From the NCBI GenBank assembly GCA_934167095.1, contig CAKPKE010000021.1, positions 1 through 20,775 on the forward strand: 20,775 nucleotides of DNA, read 5' to 3'. Below, one piece after another: positions 15,463-20,742 of the stretch. The notes beneath the pieces were generated by a model. It was not told where the DNA came from and ran no database searches. It saw only the letters and a program-made list of their open reading frames with translations. Origin of the DNA: an uncultured Clostridia bacterium (GTDB taxonomy: Bacteria; Bacillota; Clostridia; TANB77; CAG-508). The stretch's first letter is position 1, and every line of letters begins with the position of its first letter. A program made the translations under genes and the position numbers.

Positions 15463-16044
15463 ATGAATTTAAAGGATAAAAACATAGGATTTATTTTTAC
15501 TGGTTCTTTTTGTACTTTTTCAAAGACAATAGAACAGTTGAAGAAAATAGTAAACGAGGGTGCAAATGTAATACCAATAATGTCAGAACATTCATATACT
15601 ATGGATACTAAGTTTGGAAAAGCAGATGATTTTATAAAGCAGATTAAAGAGATTACAGGGAAAGACACAATAATTCATACTATTCAAGAAGCGGAACCAA
15701 TAGGGCCAAAACATTTGACTGATATTATGGTTATTGCACCAGCTTCAGGAGATGTAATTGCAAAGCTTGCAAATGGAATAAATGACGATGCATCAACAAT
15801 GGCTGTTAAGTCTCACTTAAGAAATGGAAATCCAGTAGTTGTTGCAATTTCAACCAATGATGCAATGAGTGGAAGTGCTGAAAATATTGGAAAGCTACTA
15901 AATAGAAGAAATTATTATTTTGTGCCATTTAGACAGGATAATCCAATAACAAAACCTGCCTCACTTGTATTTGCGCCAGATTTAATTTTAAGTACTATTG
16001 AAAAAGCACTAGATAATGAGCAAATTCAGCCAGTATTAGTATAA
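15463..16044 (+). CDS. dpaB: Dipicolinate synthase subunit B
   Basis: Flavoprotein-like subunit (SpoVFB) that with DpaA converts dihydrodipicolinate to dipicolinic acid, the calcium-chelated small molecule of the spore core. 193 residues. It aligns by eye with Bacillus SpoVFB along its whole length: IGFIFTGSFCTF (8-19), then KFG-ADDFIKQI, EAEPIGPK, DIMVIAPASGD, KLANGINDDA, AISTNDA, VPFRQDNPITKPASLV and a C-terminal QIQPVLV. AAAGGAGG (15442-15449) lies 13 nt upstream of ATG 15463, a little far. A TTG start at 15412 would fall inside the promoter. Usually dpaA precedes dpaB, but here dpaB stands alone between the acetate kinases and a convergent recombinase. Confidence 0.93.
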   Translation: MNLKDKNIGFIFTGSFCTFSKTIEQLKKIVNEGANVIPIMSEHSYTMDTKFGKADDFIKQIKEITGKDTIIHTIQEAEPIGPKHLTDIMVIAPASGDVIAKLANGINDDASTMAVKSHLRNGNPVVVAISTNDAMSGSAENIGKLLNRRNYYFVPFRQDNPITKPASLVFAPDLILSTIEKALDNEQIQPVLV

Positions 16045-16094
16045 AAGATGTATAAAATGCGAAAAAATGAATAAAATTTTATTAATAAAAAGTA

Positions 16095-16124
16095 TTGACA
16101 ATAATTTTAAAAATATGTTATACT
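16095..16124 (+). promoter_or_regulatory. Promoter reading into a structured non-coding stretch
   Basis: TTGACA (16095-16100), 18 bp, TATACT (16119-16124). No protein gene follows on this strand; the next gene is convergent. Confidence 0.7.
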
Positions 16125-16130
16125 TTTTAT

Positions 16131-16280
16131 AGTAGATCAAGACTCTGGATACCTACGAGGCCCAGAGTCTTTTACTGTATAAAAAATAAGAAAAATATGA
16201 TTTATAAATTTTACAATATAGCCGCTAAAGATGAGCTCGCTCAGAATAGGCTTATATTTAAAATTTTAAACATATTTTTC
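16131..16280 (+). ncRNA. Candidate structured small RNA between dpaB and xer
   Basis: Two strong hairpins follow the 16119 promoter. The first has a perfect 10-bp stem AAGACTCTGG/CCAGAGTCTT around a 13-nt loop containing CCTACGAGG, and outside it TATAGTA pairs with TACTGTA, so the predicted 5' end of the RNA is paired. The second (16206-16223 with 16249-16266) is a long AT-rich stem with small bulges, capped by TGAGC-TC-GCTCA, and is followed by ATTTTTC. The first hairpin ends in only four T and may be a weak terminator giving a roughly 45-nt RNA. No RNA family was recognised. Confidence 0.45.
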
Positions 16281-16287
16281 TAGTATG

Positions 16288-17283
16288 TTATATATTTAAT
16301 TTCTTGCTCATATCAGAAAGAGGATTGCTTTTAACTGCATTTCTAACTTGCTCATTTTCAACATGAGTATAAATTTGAGTAGTAGAAATACTTTCGTGTC
16401 CAAGTAGCTCTTGCAAAGCTCTAATATCTACTTGGCCGTATTGATACATTAAAGTAGCAGCAGTGTGTCTTAATTTGTGAACAGAGTATTTTCTTGTGTC
16501 TAAACCAGCCTTGGCAAGTTCGCGTTTTACAATATATTGAACTGTTCTGTTGCTAATTCTTTCTAATCTTTCACTTAAAAATAATGCGTCTTGGTCAGCT
16601 TCTTTTAATTTTTCTTTAGGAGGACGAGTAGCCATGTAAGACTTTATTGCTCTTATTGAAGAATCGTTTAAATATATTGTGCGTTCTTTGTTGCCTTTAC
16701 CAATAACAGTCATTTTATTTTCTGTAAAATCAATATTACTGATGTTAATTCCAACTAATTCAGATAAACGAATTCCACAATTTAAAAATACTGTAATAAT
16801 TGCAAAATCACGAGGCTTATTTCTATCTTTTTCATCATCATTTATAGTTGTTAATAATTTTTCACTTTCAGCCAAAGACAAGTATTTTGGAAGTCTTTTT
16901 TCTCTTTTTGGTGTTTCAATATCTAAAGCAGGGTTGTTTGATATAAATTTTCTTTTATGTAAAAATTTAAAGAAAATTCTTATTGTCGAAGCTTTACGAG
17001 AAATCGTTGCAGGCTTGCTTTCATAGTTGTTTGCCATAAAGAATAGGTAAGACTGAATATCATCCTCGGTGATGCTATCTAAAGCTTCTAAAGAAAAATC
17101 ATGAATTTCAATTTCATCAAAGTTTTTCTTATCAGTTAATTTCTTTTTATAGCTTATATATTTCAAAAATCTAACTAAATCGTAATTGTATTCTTTTACT
17201 GAATTAGGTGATTTGTTTAAAGTAACAGATTGATAATCTAAAAATTTATTTAAAAACATGGGATTACGATCTATATCTATCAT
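16288..17283 (-). CDS. XerC/XerD-type tyrosine recombinase
   Basis: 331 residues. An N-terminal SAM-like core-binding domain (about 8-115) precedes a catalytic domain with the full set of residues: Arg172 (CGIRLSELVG), Lys196 (GKGNKER), His269 and Arg272 (HKLRHTAATLMY), His296 (LGHESIST) and the nucleophile Tyr305 (TQIYTHV). The close fit to Xer proteins and the core-like codon use suggest the housekeeping chromosome-dimer recombinase acting at dif, but a dif site is not seen here, so XerC, XerD or XerA cannot be told apart. The start at 17283 follows AAAGGAG with an 8-nt gap; a start at 17358 would be upstream of the promoter. Confidence 0.9.
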   Translation of the reverse strand: MIDIDRNPMFLNKFLDYQSVTLNKSPNSVKEYNYDLVRFLKYISYKKKLTDKKNFDEIEIHDFSLEALDSITEDDIQSYLFFMANNYESKPATISRKASTIRIFFKFLHKRKFISNNPALDIETPKREKRLPKYLSLAESEKLLTTINDDEKDRNKPRDFAIITVFLNCGIRLSELVGINISNIDFTENKMTVIGKGNKERTIYLNDSSIRAIKSYMATRPPKEKLKEADQDALFLSERLERISNRTVQYIVKRELAKAGLDTRKYSVHKLRHTAATLMYQYGQVDIRALQELLGHESISTTQIYTHVENEQVRNAVKSNPLSDMSKKLNI

Positions 17284-17314
17284 TTGTAAAACTCCTTTAT
17301 TAAGATTTAGTAAT

Positions 17315-17343
17315 AATATATCAAAAATATTAAATAAATTCAA
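17315..17343 (-). promoter_or_regulatory. Promoter of the xer-type recombinase gene
   Basis: On the minus strand: TTGAAT (17338-17343), 17 bp, TATATT (17315-17320). Confidence 0.6.
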
Positions 17344-17347
17344 TATA

Positions 17348-17399
17348 AAAACCACCAAAGACGCAGGGGATTTTGTTCCTCTACGCCTTTAGTGGTTTT
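17348..17399 (-). terminator. Terminator of the minus-strand gene 17412-17804
   Basis: A long imperfect hairpin: AAAACCAC pairs with GTGGTTTT at the base (17348-17355, 17392-17399) and the stem continues to a 5-6 nt loop with three mismatches. On the minus strand it ends in TTTTTATA. It insulates the downstream recombinase gene. Confidence 0.8.
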
Positions 17400-17411
17400 G
17401 CTATATAGCTG

Positions 17412-17804
17412 TTATTTAGCATTATAGCTACTTTGGGATAACGAGGTATATCTGAACAGACCATGCTTGACAGTCTGGTTAGGATATATCGGGCAGGTAA
17501 TCCCGCAGTGATGGATTGCAAGCATATCTTCACGAATAAGTGCCACTTCATCAGCAGGAATCTTGGCCTGCGAGACTACTGTTTTTTTGAAGTGGTAGAT
17601 ATCCTGAATGTTTTGATTTGCCAAAAAAATGGCCTCATCCAAAAGCAATCCAGTGCCAGAGTACATACAAAGAAAACGCTTTTCGCCATCTTCAAGTACT
17701 TTTACGGTGTAGTATGCAGGATATTTTCCACACACTACTTCAAACATTGGGTCTCCGTCGGAATTCAATCCTGCGAAAACACTTCGTGCTTGCTCCAAAT
17801 ACAT
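17412..17804 (-). CDS. Orphan protein of higher GC content, probably acquired
   Basis: 130 residues, no family recognised. The soluble protein lacks a signal peptide and membrane helices. Features seen are an N-terminal MYLEQARSVFAGLNSDGDPMFEV, a CMYSGTGLLLDEA stretch, and two close cysteines (HHCGITCPIYP) that could bind metal. A good ribosome site (AAAGGAGG, 6 nt from the ATG), a promoter and a terminator all support a real gene. Base composition is unlike the neighbours: hand counts of two 60-base blocks (17461-17520 and 17641-17700) give 30 and 24 G+C, against 18 of 60 in the integrase start region (18061-18120). Codons such as CTG, GCG and CGG are frequent. Lateral transfer, perhaps with a conjugative element, is inferred. 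Confidence 0.7.
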   Translation of the reverse strand: MYLEQARSVFAGLNSDGDPMFEVVCGKYPAYYTVKVLEDGEKRFLCMYSGTGLLLDEAIFLANQNIQDIYHFKKTVVSQAKIPADEVALIREDMLAIHHCGITCPIYPNQTVKHGLFRYTSLSQSSYNAK

Positions 17805-17867
17805 AAAAAACCTCCTTTATGTATATGAAAATAAATAGTTCTAAAAATAGAACTGCCTATAACTTAT

Positions 17868-17896
17868 AGTATAGCATAAATTTACATAAAATTCAA
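17868..17896 (-). promoter_or_regulatory. Promoter of the 17412-17804 gene, with a 5' hairpin
   Basis: On the minus strand: TTGAAT (17891-17896), 17 bp, TATACT (17868-17873). The transcript would start near 17861 and almost at once form a perfect 7-bp hairpin (AGTTCTA/TAGAACT, 17837-17854), which may be a 5' stabiliser or an operator. Confidence 0.65.
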
Positions 17897-17930
17897 TGAT
17901 GAATAAATTACAAAAATTTTGAGCAAACTA

Positions 17931-17961
17931 TTGACTTAGAGTTTACTCTAAGTGATACAAA
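17931..17961 (+). promoter_or_regulatory. MerR-type promoter/operator without its expected gene
   Basis: TTGACT (17931-17936) and TACAAA (17956-17961) are 19 bp apart, the lengthened spacer typical of MerR-family promoters. The spacer is occupied by a perfect dyad, CTTAGAGT-TT-ACTCTAAG (17935-17952), very like the operators of Firmicutes MerR regulators of the AdhR kind. A strong AAGGAGG (17973-17979) follows but no start codon lies behind it. The next gene is the integrase at 18047. Confidence 0.75.
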
Positions 17962-18014
17962 ATATAAATGTTAAGGAGGAATTTTTATTTTTTTTGAAAA
18001 GGTAATATAATAGA

Positions 18015-18063
18015 TGCATTAATATTGAATAAAAAGGAGAATATGAATGTTTTTATTAATGCA
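18015..18063 (+). promoter_or_regulatory. Inverted repeat bracketing the integrase ribosome site and start
   Basis: TGCATTAATA (18015-18024) and its exact complement TATTAATGCA (18054-18063) enclose 29 nt that contain the ribosome site (18032-18040) and ATG 18047. In RNA this would hold translation initiation in a loop; in DNA it could bind a protein. A TATAAT at 18006-18011 just upstream may be the -10 of an integrase promoter, without a recognisable -35. Confidence 0.5.
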
Positions 18064-18982
18064 AAAATTAAAAAGAGTTCCAAGAAAGAATAGAAATTTT
18101 GAAATAGTCACAGAGGAGTGGCTAAAATATAAGAAAAATACAGTAAAGAGTTCTACATATTATAACTATCTGTATAGTGTAGAAAAATATTTATATCCAA
18201 AATTTGCAGGAAAAGATATAACAAAAATAGATAATTACAATGAGTTTATTGATGAACTCTCTGATACTTTAGCACCCAAAACAGTCAAAGATATAGTTAC
18301 AAAACTAAAAGAAATTTTAAGATATTATGAAGAAGAAAATAATACAGAATTAAAAATTAAGAAAATAAGTTCACCTAAATTAAGCAAAAAAGAGATAAAA
18401 ATATTGTCTAAAAGAGAACGAGAAAAGCTAGAAAGATACTGTTTGAAAGAAAATTCACTAAAATCGTTAGGTATAATTATTTGCCTAAATACTGGACTTA
18501 GAATTGGTGAAGTGTGTGCTTTGAAATGGAAAAATGTTAATCTGGAAGAAAAAATAATAAATGTAAAAGAAACGATAGAAAGAGTTTATATAAAAAAGGA
18601 AAATAAAACTACTGTTATTATGGGTGAACCAAAATCGATTTCGTCAATAAGAAGAATCCCAATAAATAGCAAGTTATATGGAATACTGAAAAACATGAAG
18701 AAAAGAAGCAAGCCTGAAGCTTTTGTTTTGACTGGTTCATGTACACAGTATGTAGAACCTAGAAATTATCAATATAATTTTAAAGCGATTTTGAAAAAAC
18801 TAAAAATAAAACCTTATAAATTTCATACATTACGCCATACTTTTGCAACAAATTGCATTGAAGCAGGGATGGACATAAAATCATTAAGTGAATTGTTAGG
18901 CCATTCTGATGTAAGTATAACATTAAATGTGTATGTTCACTCTGCTGATAGAATTAAAAGAAAATTTCTTGAAAAAATATAA
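18047..18982 (+). CDS. Tyrosine integrase / probable DNA invertase
   Basis: 311 residues. The N-terminal part (about 15-110) is a SAM-like core-binding domain (TVKSSTYYNYLYSVEKYLYPKF). The catalytic domain contains Arg152 (NTGLRIGE), Lys196 (PKSISSIRRIP), His260 and Arg263 (FHTLRHTFATN), His286 (LGHSDVSIT) and nucleophile Tyr296. It resembles phage and conjugative-element integrases rather than Xer proteins. ATG 18047 follows AAAAGGAGA with a 6-7 nt gap. Its stop codon is followed after only one base by the first of two long inverted repeats that flank a short segment with a promoter, upstream of a surface protein gene. That position is typical of a recombinase that flips its neighbouring segment. 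I therefore infer a local invertase; a remnant of an integrated element is the alternative. Confidence 0.9.
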   Translation: MFLLMQKLKRVPRKNRNFEIVTEEWLKYKKNTVKSSTYYNYLYSVEKYLYPKFAGKDITKIDNYNEFIDELSDTLAPKTVKDIVTKLKEILRYYEEENNTELKIKKISSPKLSKKEIKILSKREREKLERYCLKENSLKSLGIIICLNTGLRIGEVCALKWKNVNLEEKIINVKETIERVYIKKENKTTVIMGEPKSISSIRRIPINSKLYGILKNMKKRSKPEAFVLTGSCTQYVEPRNYQYNFKAILKKLKIKPYKFHTLRHTFATNCIEAGMDIKSLSELLGHSDVSITLNVYVHSADRIKRKFLEKI

Positions 18983-18983
18983 A

Positions 18984-19005
18984 AATCGTTAAGCAGTTGG
19001 CTTAA
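18984..19005 (+). repeat. Left inverted repeat (recombination site) of the putative inverton
   Basis: 22 bp, the exact reverse complement of 19173-19194. Internally it forms a recombinase-core layout: TCGTTAAG (18986-18993), spacer CAGTTGG (18994-19000), CTTAACGA (19001-19008). Confidence 0.85.
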
Positions 19006-19172
19006 CGACATTGATAATTTAAAAGTATTATAACAATAGTTACTAATAAAATCAACAAAAATAGTTAAAAAAGTTAGCCTCAATTTTTAATATATTGTTT
19101 TAGCTCTAATTGTACTATAAAATTTTGAATCTGCTAAGAAATCTAAAAGATTATCCCTTAACTAAATTATCC
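19006..19172. promoter_or_regulatory. Predicted invertible segment with a leftward promoter (OFF orientation)
   Basis: 167 bp between the repeats, no ORF of note. On the minus strand it carries TTGATT (19050-19055), 17 bp, TATAAT (19027-19032), a good promoter pointing back into the integrase gene. On the plus strand only a weak -10 (TATAAA, 19116-19121) with no properly spaced -35 was found. Inversion about the centre of the repeats would move the promoter to about 19123-19151 on the plus strand, facing the gene at 19217. Confidence 0.75.
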
Positions 19173-19194
19173 TTAAGCCAACTGCTTAACGATT
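19173..19194 (-). repeat. Right inverted repeat (recombination site) of the putative inverton
   Basis: 22 bp, the exact reverse complement of 18984-19005. Its spacer reads CCAACTG on the plus strand, i.e. opposite to the left site, so recombination between the two sites would invert, not delete. Outside the 22 bp one arm base differs (CCTTAAG where the left site predicts CGTTAAG). Confidence 0.85.
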
Positions 19195-19216
19195 AGTTTA
19201 GAAAGGATGAAATTGA

Positions 19217-20434
19217 ATGAAAACAAAAGAAGCAAAAGGAATAACTTTAATTGCATTGGTAGTAACAATAGTTATAATTTTAATATTGGCAGGAGTAAGC
19301 ATTACATCTGTAATAGGAGAAAATGGCTTGATAACCAAAGCAAGACTTGCGAAAGAAATTACAGAAACATCAAGTGAAGAAGAGGCAATAAAACTTGAAA
19401 TTACACTTGCAAACATGGAAAGAACTTTAGATAGTTCAAATAAATATTATATTGGTACACCTTTGTATGATAGAACTTTAGAAAACGGAGATAAGTGGAA
19501 TATTGTAGTAGACAATACAACTCAAAAAAGTTATGGAACTGGTTGGAACTATGTTGCAAAAGATACAGAAATATCAAATTACGGAAAGACTCAAAATGCT
19601 TGGCTCATAAATTATACTACAGGAGAGTCAATTCAAATAGATTCAACAAAATATACAGAATTGTCATATCAAAGTAGCTTAGCTGTTACTGATAGCCTAG
19701 CTCTAAACATTGATGCTACAAATTTAACTGATGAGAATTGGGGAGATGTAGTAAAACATGGAGATGTGAAATACTCAAAAGAAAATAAATCTTTATATTT
19801 TGACGGCGATGGAGATTACTTAGAACTAACTAAAAATGCAGACTTTAGCAATGGTTTTACTTTTGAGATATATGCTAATTTGGAAAGATTAAAATATGAT
19901 AATGGTAATGGATATGAAGGCTTAGGATTATTTTGTAAAATTCCAGAACTTAGTGCAAAGCCAGAACTTGCCATGAGATTTGGGGATACTTCATATCATA
20001 CCATATGTAAATTCTACATTGAATCTTCTTGGGAAGGAATGGGAAATGTTATATATACAACAAAAGGTGGAGAAGTAACTTCTGAGGAGTGTGGATACAA
20101 AACAAATGAAGATTTTTATCTAACATTCATATATAAAAAATATAATGAAAAAGACCCAGAATGGGCAGAAAAAGCTGACAAAATTGAGTATTATATAAAT
20201 GGCAATTTATATGGATTCACTTATTATGGAATAGACAGCTATGAATCTGGATGTGAAACATGGAATAATACTTCTTCTCATTGTTTTATAGGTGTATGTC
20301 CATGGTTTTCAAAGAATTGCTTATATTATCTAAAAGGAAATGTGTATTGTACTAGATTATATGAAAGGGCATTAACATCTGATGAAGTAAAAGAGAATGT
20401 AACAAAAACTCAATTATATAGGCAAACAATGTAA
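19217..20434 (+). CDS. Pilin-like anchored LamG-domain surface protein (probably phase-variable)
   Basis: 405 residues. The N-terminus is a type IV prepilin-like signal: a short basic leader, cleavage expected after Gly8, then ITLIALVVTIVIILILAGVS as the hydrophobic helix. Mature position 5 is Ala, not the usual Glu, as in many Clostridia 'type II secretion/prepilin' proteins. A short helical region and a variable stretch follow (to about 150). Residues from about 155 to 395 look like a concanavalin/LamG_3 jelly-roll: YFDGDGDYLELT, FTFEIYANLER, IEYYINGNLYG and the closing VYCTRLYERALTSDEVKEN. This fold usually binds sugars or proteins, so an adhesin role is inferred. Eight cysteines lie in the jelly-roll, unusual for the fold. 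AGAAAGGA is 9 nt before ATG 19217. Its own promoter appears to be on the invertible segment, which now points the other way. Confidence 0.85.
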   Translation: MKTKEAKGITLIALVVTIVIILILAGVSITSVIGENGLITKARLAKEITETSSEEEAIKLEITLANMERTLDSSNKYYIGTPLYDRTLENGDKWNIVVDNTTQKSYGTGWNYVAKDTEISNYGKTQNAWLINYTTGESIQIDSTKYTELSYQSSLAVTDSLALNIDATNLTDENWGDVVKHGDVKYSKENKSLYFDGDGDYLELTKNADFSNGFTFEIYANLERLKYDNGNGYEGLGLFCKIPELSAKPELAMRFGDTSYHTICKFYIESSWEGMGNVIYTTKGGEVTSEECGYKTNEDFYLTFIYKKYNEKDPEWAEKADKIEYYINGNLYGFTYYGIDSYESGCETWNNTSSHCFIGVCPWFSKNCLYYLKGNVYCTRLYERALTSDEVKENVTKTQLYRQTM

Positions 20435-20439
20435 GACTT

Positions 20440-20468
20440 AAAATTTTTCAGAATAGTTGAAAAATTTT
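20440..20468. terminator. AT-rich hairpin after the LamG gene
   Basis: Perfect 11-bp stem (20440-20450 with 20458-20468) and 7-nt loop, 5 bp after the stop codon. It has no G/C-rich part and no separate T run, so termination is uncertain. Confidence 0.4.
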
Positions 20469-20490
20469 CTAGATAATTTATAAAAAAGTG

Positions 20491-20518
20491 TTGATAAAAG
20501 AATAAAAAATAGTATAAT
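20491..20518 (+). promoter_or_regulatory. Promoter of the pseudoknotted RNA unit
   Basis: TTGATA (20491-20496), 16 bp, TATAAT (20513-20518); start of transcription expected near 20525. Confidence 0.65.
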
Positions 20519-20549
20519 GAATGAATATATTAGTTCTACTATAATTAAA

Positions 20550-20600
20550 ATGTAAACCGCAACCCTGCTTGCGAGATATAAATATGCAGGTGAAAAAATG
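20550..20600 (+). ncRNA. Candidate pseudoknot riboswitch upstream of a MATE-like gene (guanidine-IV/mepA suspected)
   Basis: CGCAA (20558-20562) pairs with TTGCG (20569-20573), and the enclosed loop CCCTGC pairs with GCAGG downstream (20586-20590), giving an H-type pseudoknot. The flanks are A-rich (TGTAAAC before, GTGAAAAAAT after). A strong terminator and the start of a probable MATE transporter gene follow. The guanidine-IV (mepA) class is known upstream of MATE genes in Clostridia and contains a loop pseudoknot. I suggest this class from context and layout only; I cannot recall its consensus well enough to confirm it. A different or new class is possible. Confidence 0.5.
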
Positions 20601-20612
20601 ATAAGTATAGTT

Positions 20613-20647
20613 AAAAATGAGGTCTATTTTATAGACCTCATTTTTTT
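20613..20647 (+). terminator. Strong terminator after the pseudoknot
   Basis: 14-bp perfect stem (20613-20626 with 20632-20645), 5-nt loop and a seven-T run ending at 20647. Confidence 0.9.
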
Positions 20648-20680
20648 ATGAAAAAACTAAAATTTTTTACAATTCCATAA

Positions 20681-20709
20681 TTGACTTTTTTAATTTCAAA
20701 ATATATAAT
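20681..20709 (+). promoter_or_regulatory. Proximal promoter of the MATE-like gene
   Basis: TTGACT (20681-20686), 17 bp, TATAAT (20704-20709). It is located after the terminator, so the gene at 20743 can be expressed without reading through the pseudoknot unit. Confidence 0.65.
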
Positions 20710-20742
20710 AGATATGTTGCTTAAAAATAAAAGGAGGAAAAA

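Noticed and set aside
16139..16173. Guanidine-II (mini-ykkC) riboswitch, because the hairpin loop contains ACGA
   Set aside because: That class needs two hairpins with ACGR tetraloops in series before a gene; here only one stem has the motif, its loop is larger, and no gene follows on the strand.
16095..16283. Open frame of about 62 codons on the plus strand between dpaB and xer
   Set aside because: It starts inside the promoter, has no ribosome site and runs through the hairpins; composition is that of structured non-coding DNA.
17463..17828. Plus-strand open frames opposite the higher-GC gene
   Set aside because: They are antisense to a frame with promoter, ribosome site and terminator, and have no signals of their own.
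19006..19172. A rightward promoter inside the segment that would mean the adhesin is ON
   Set aside because: The best plus-strand -10 (TATAAA at 19116-19121) has no -35 at 16-18 bp; the leftward TTGATT-17-TATAAT is much better.
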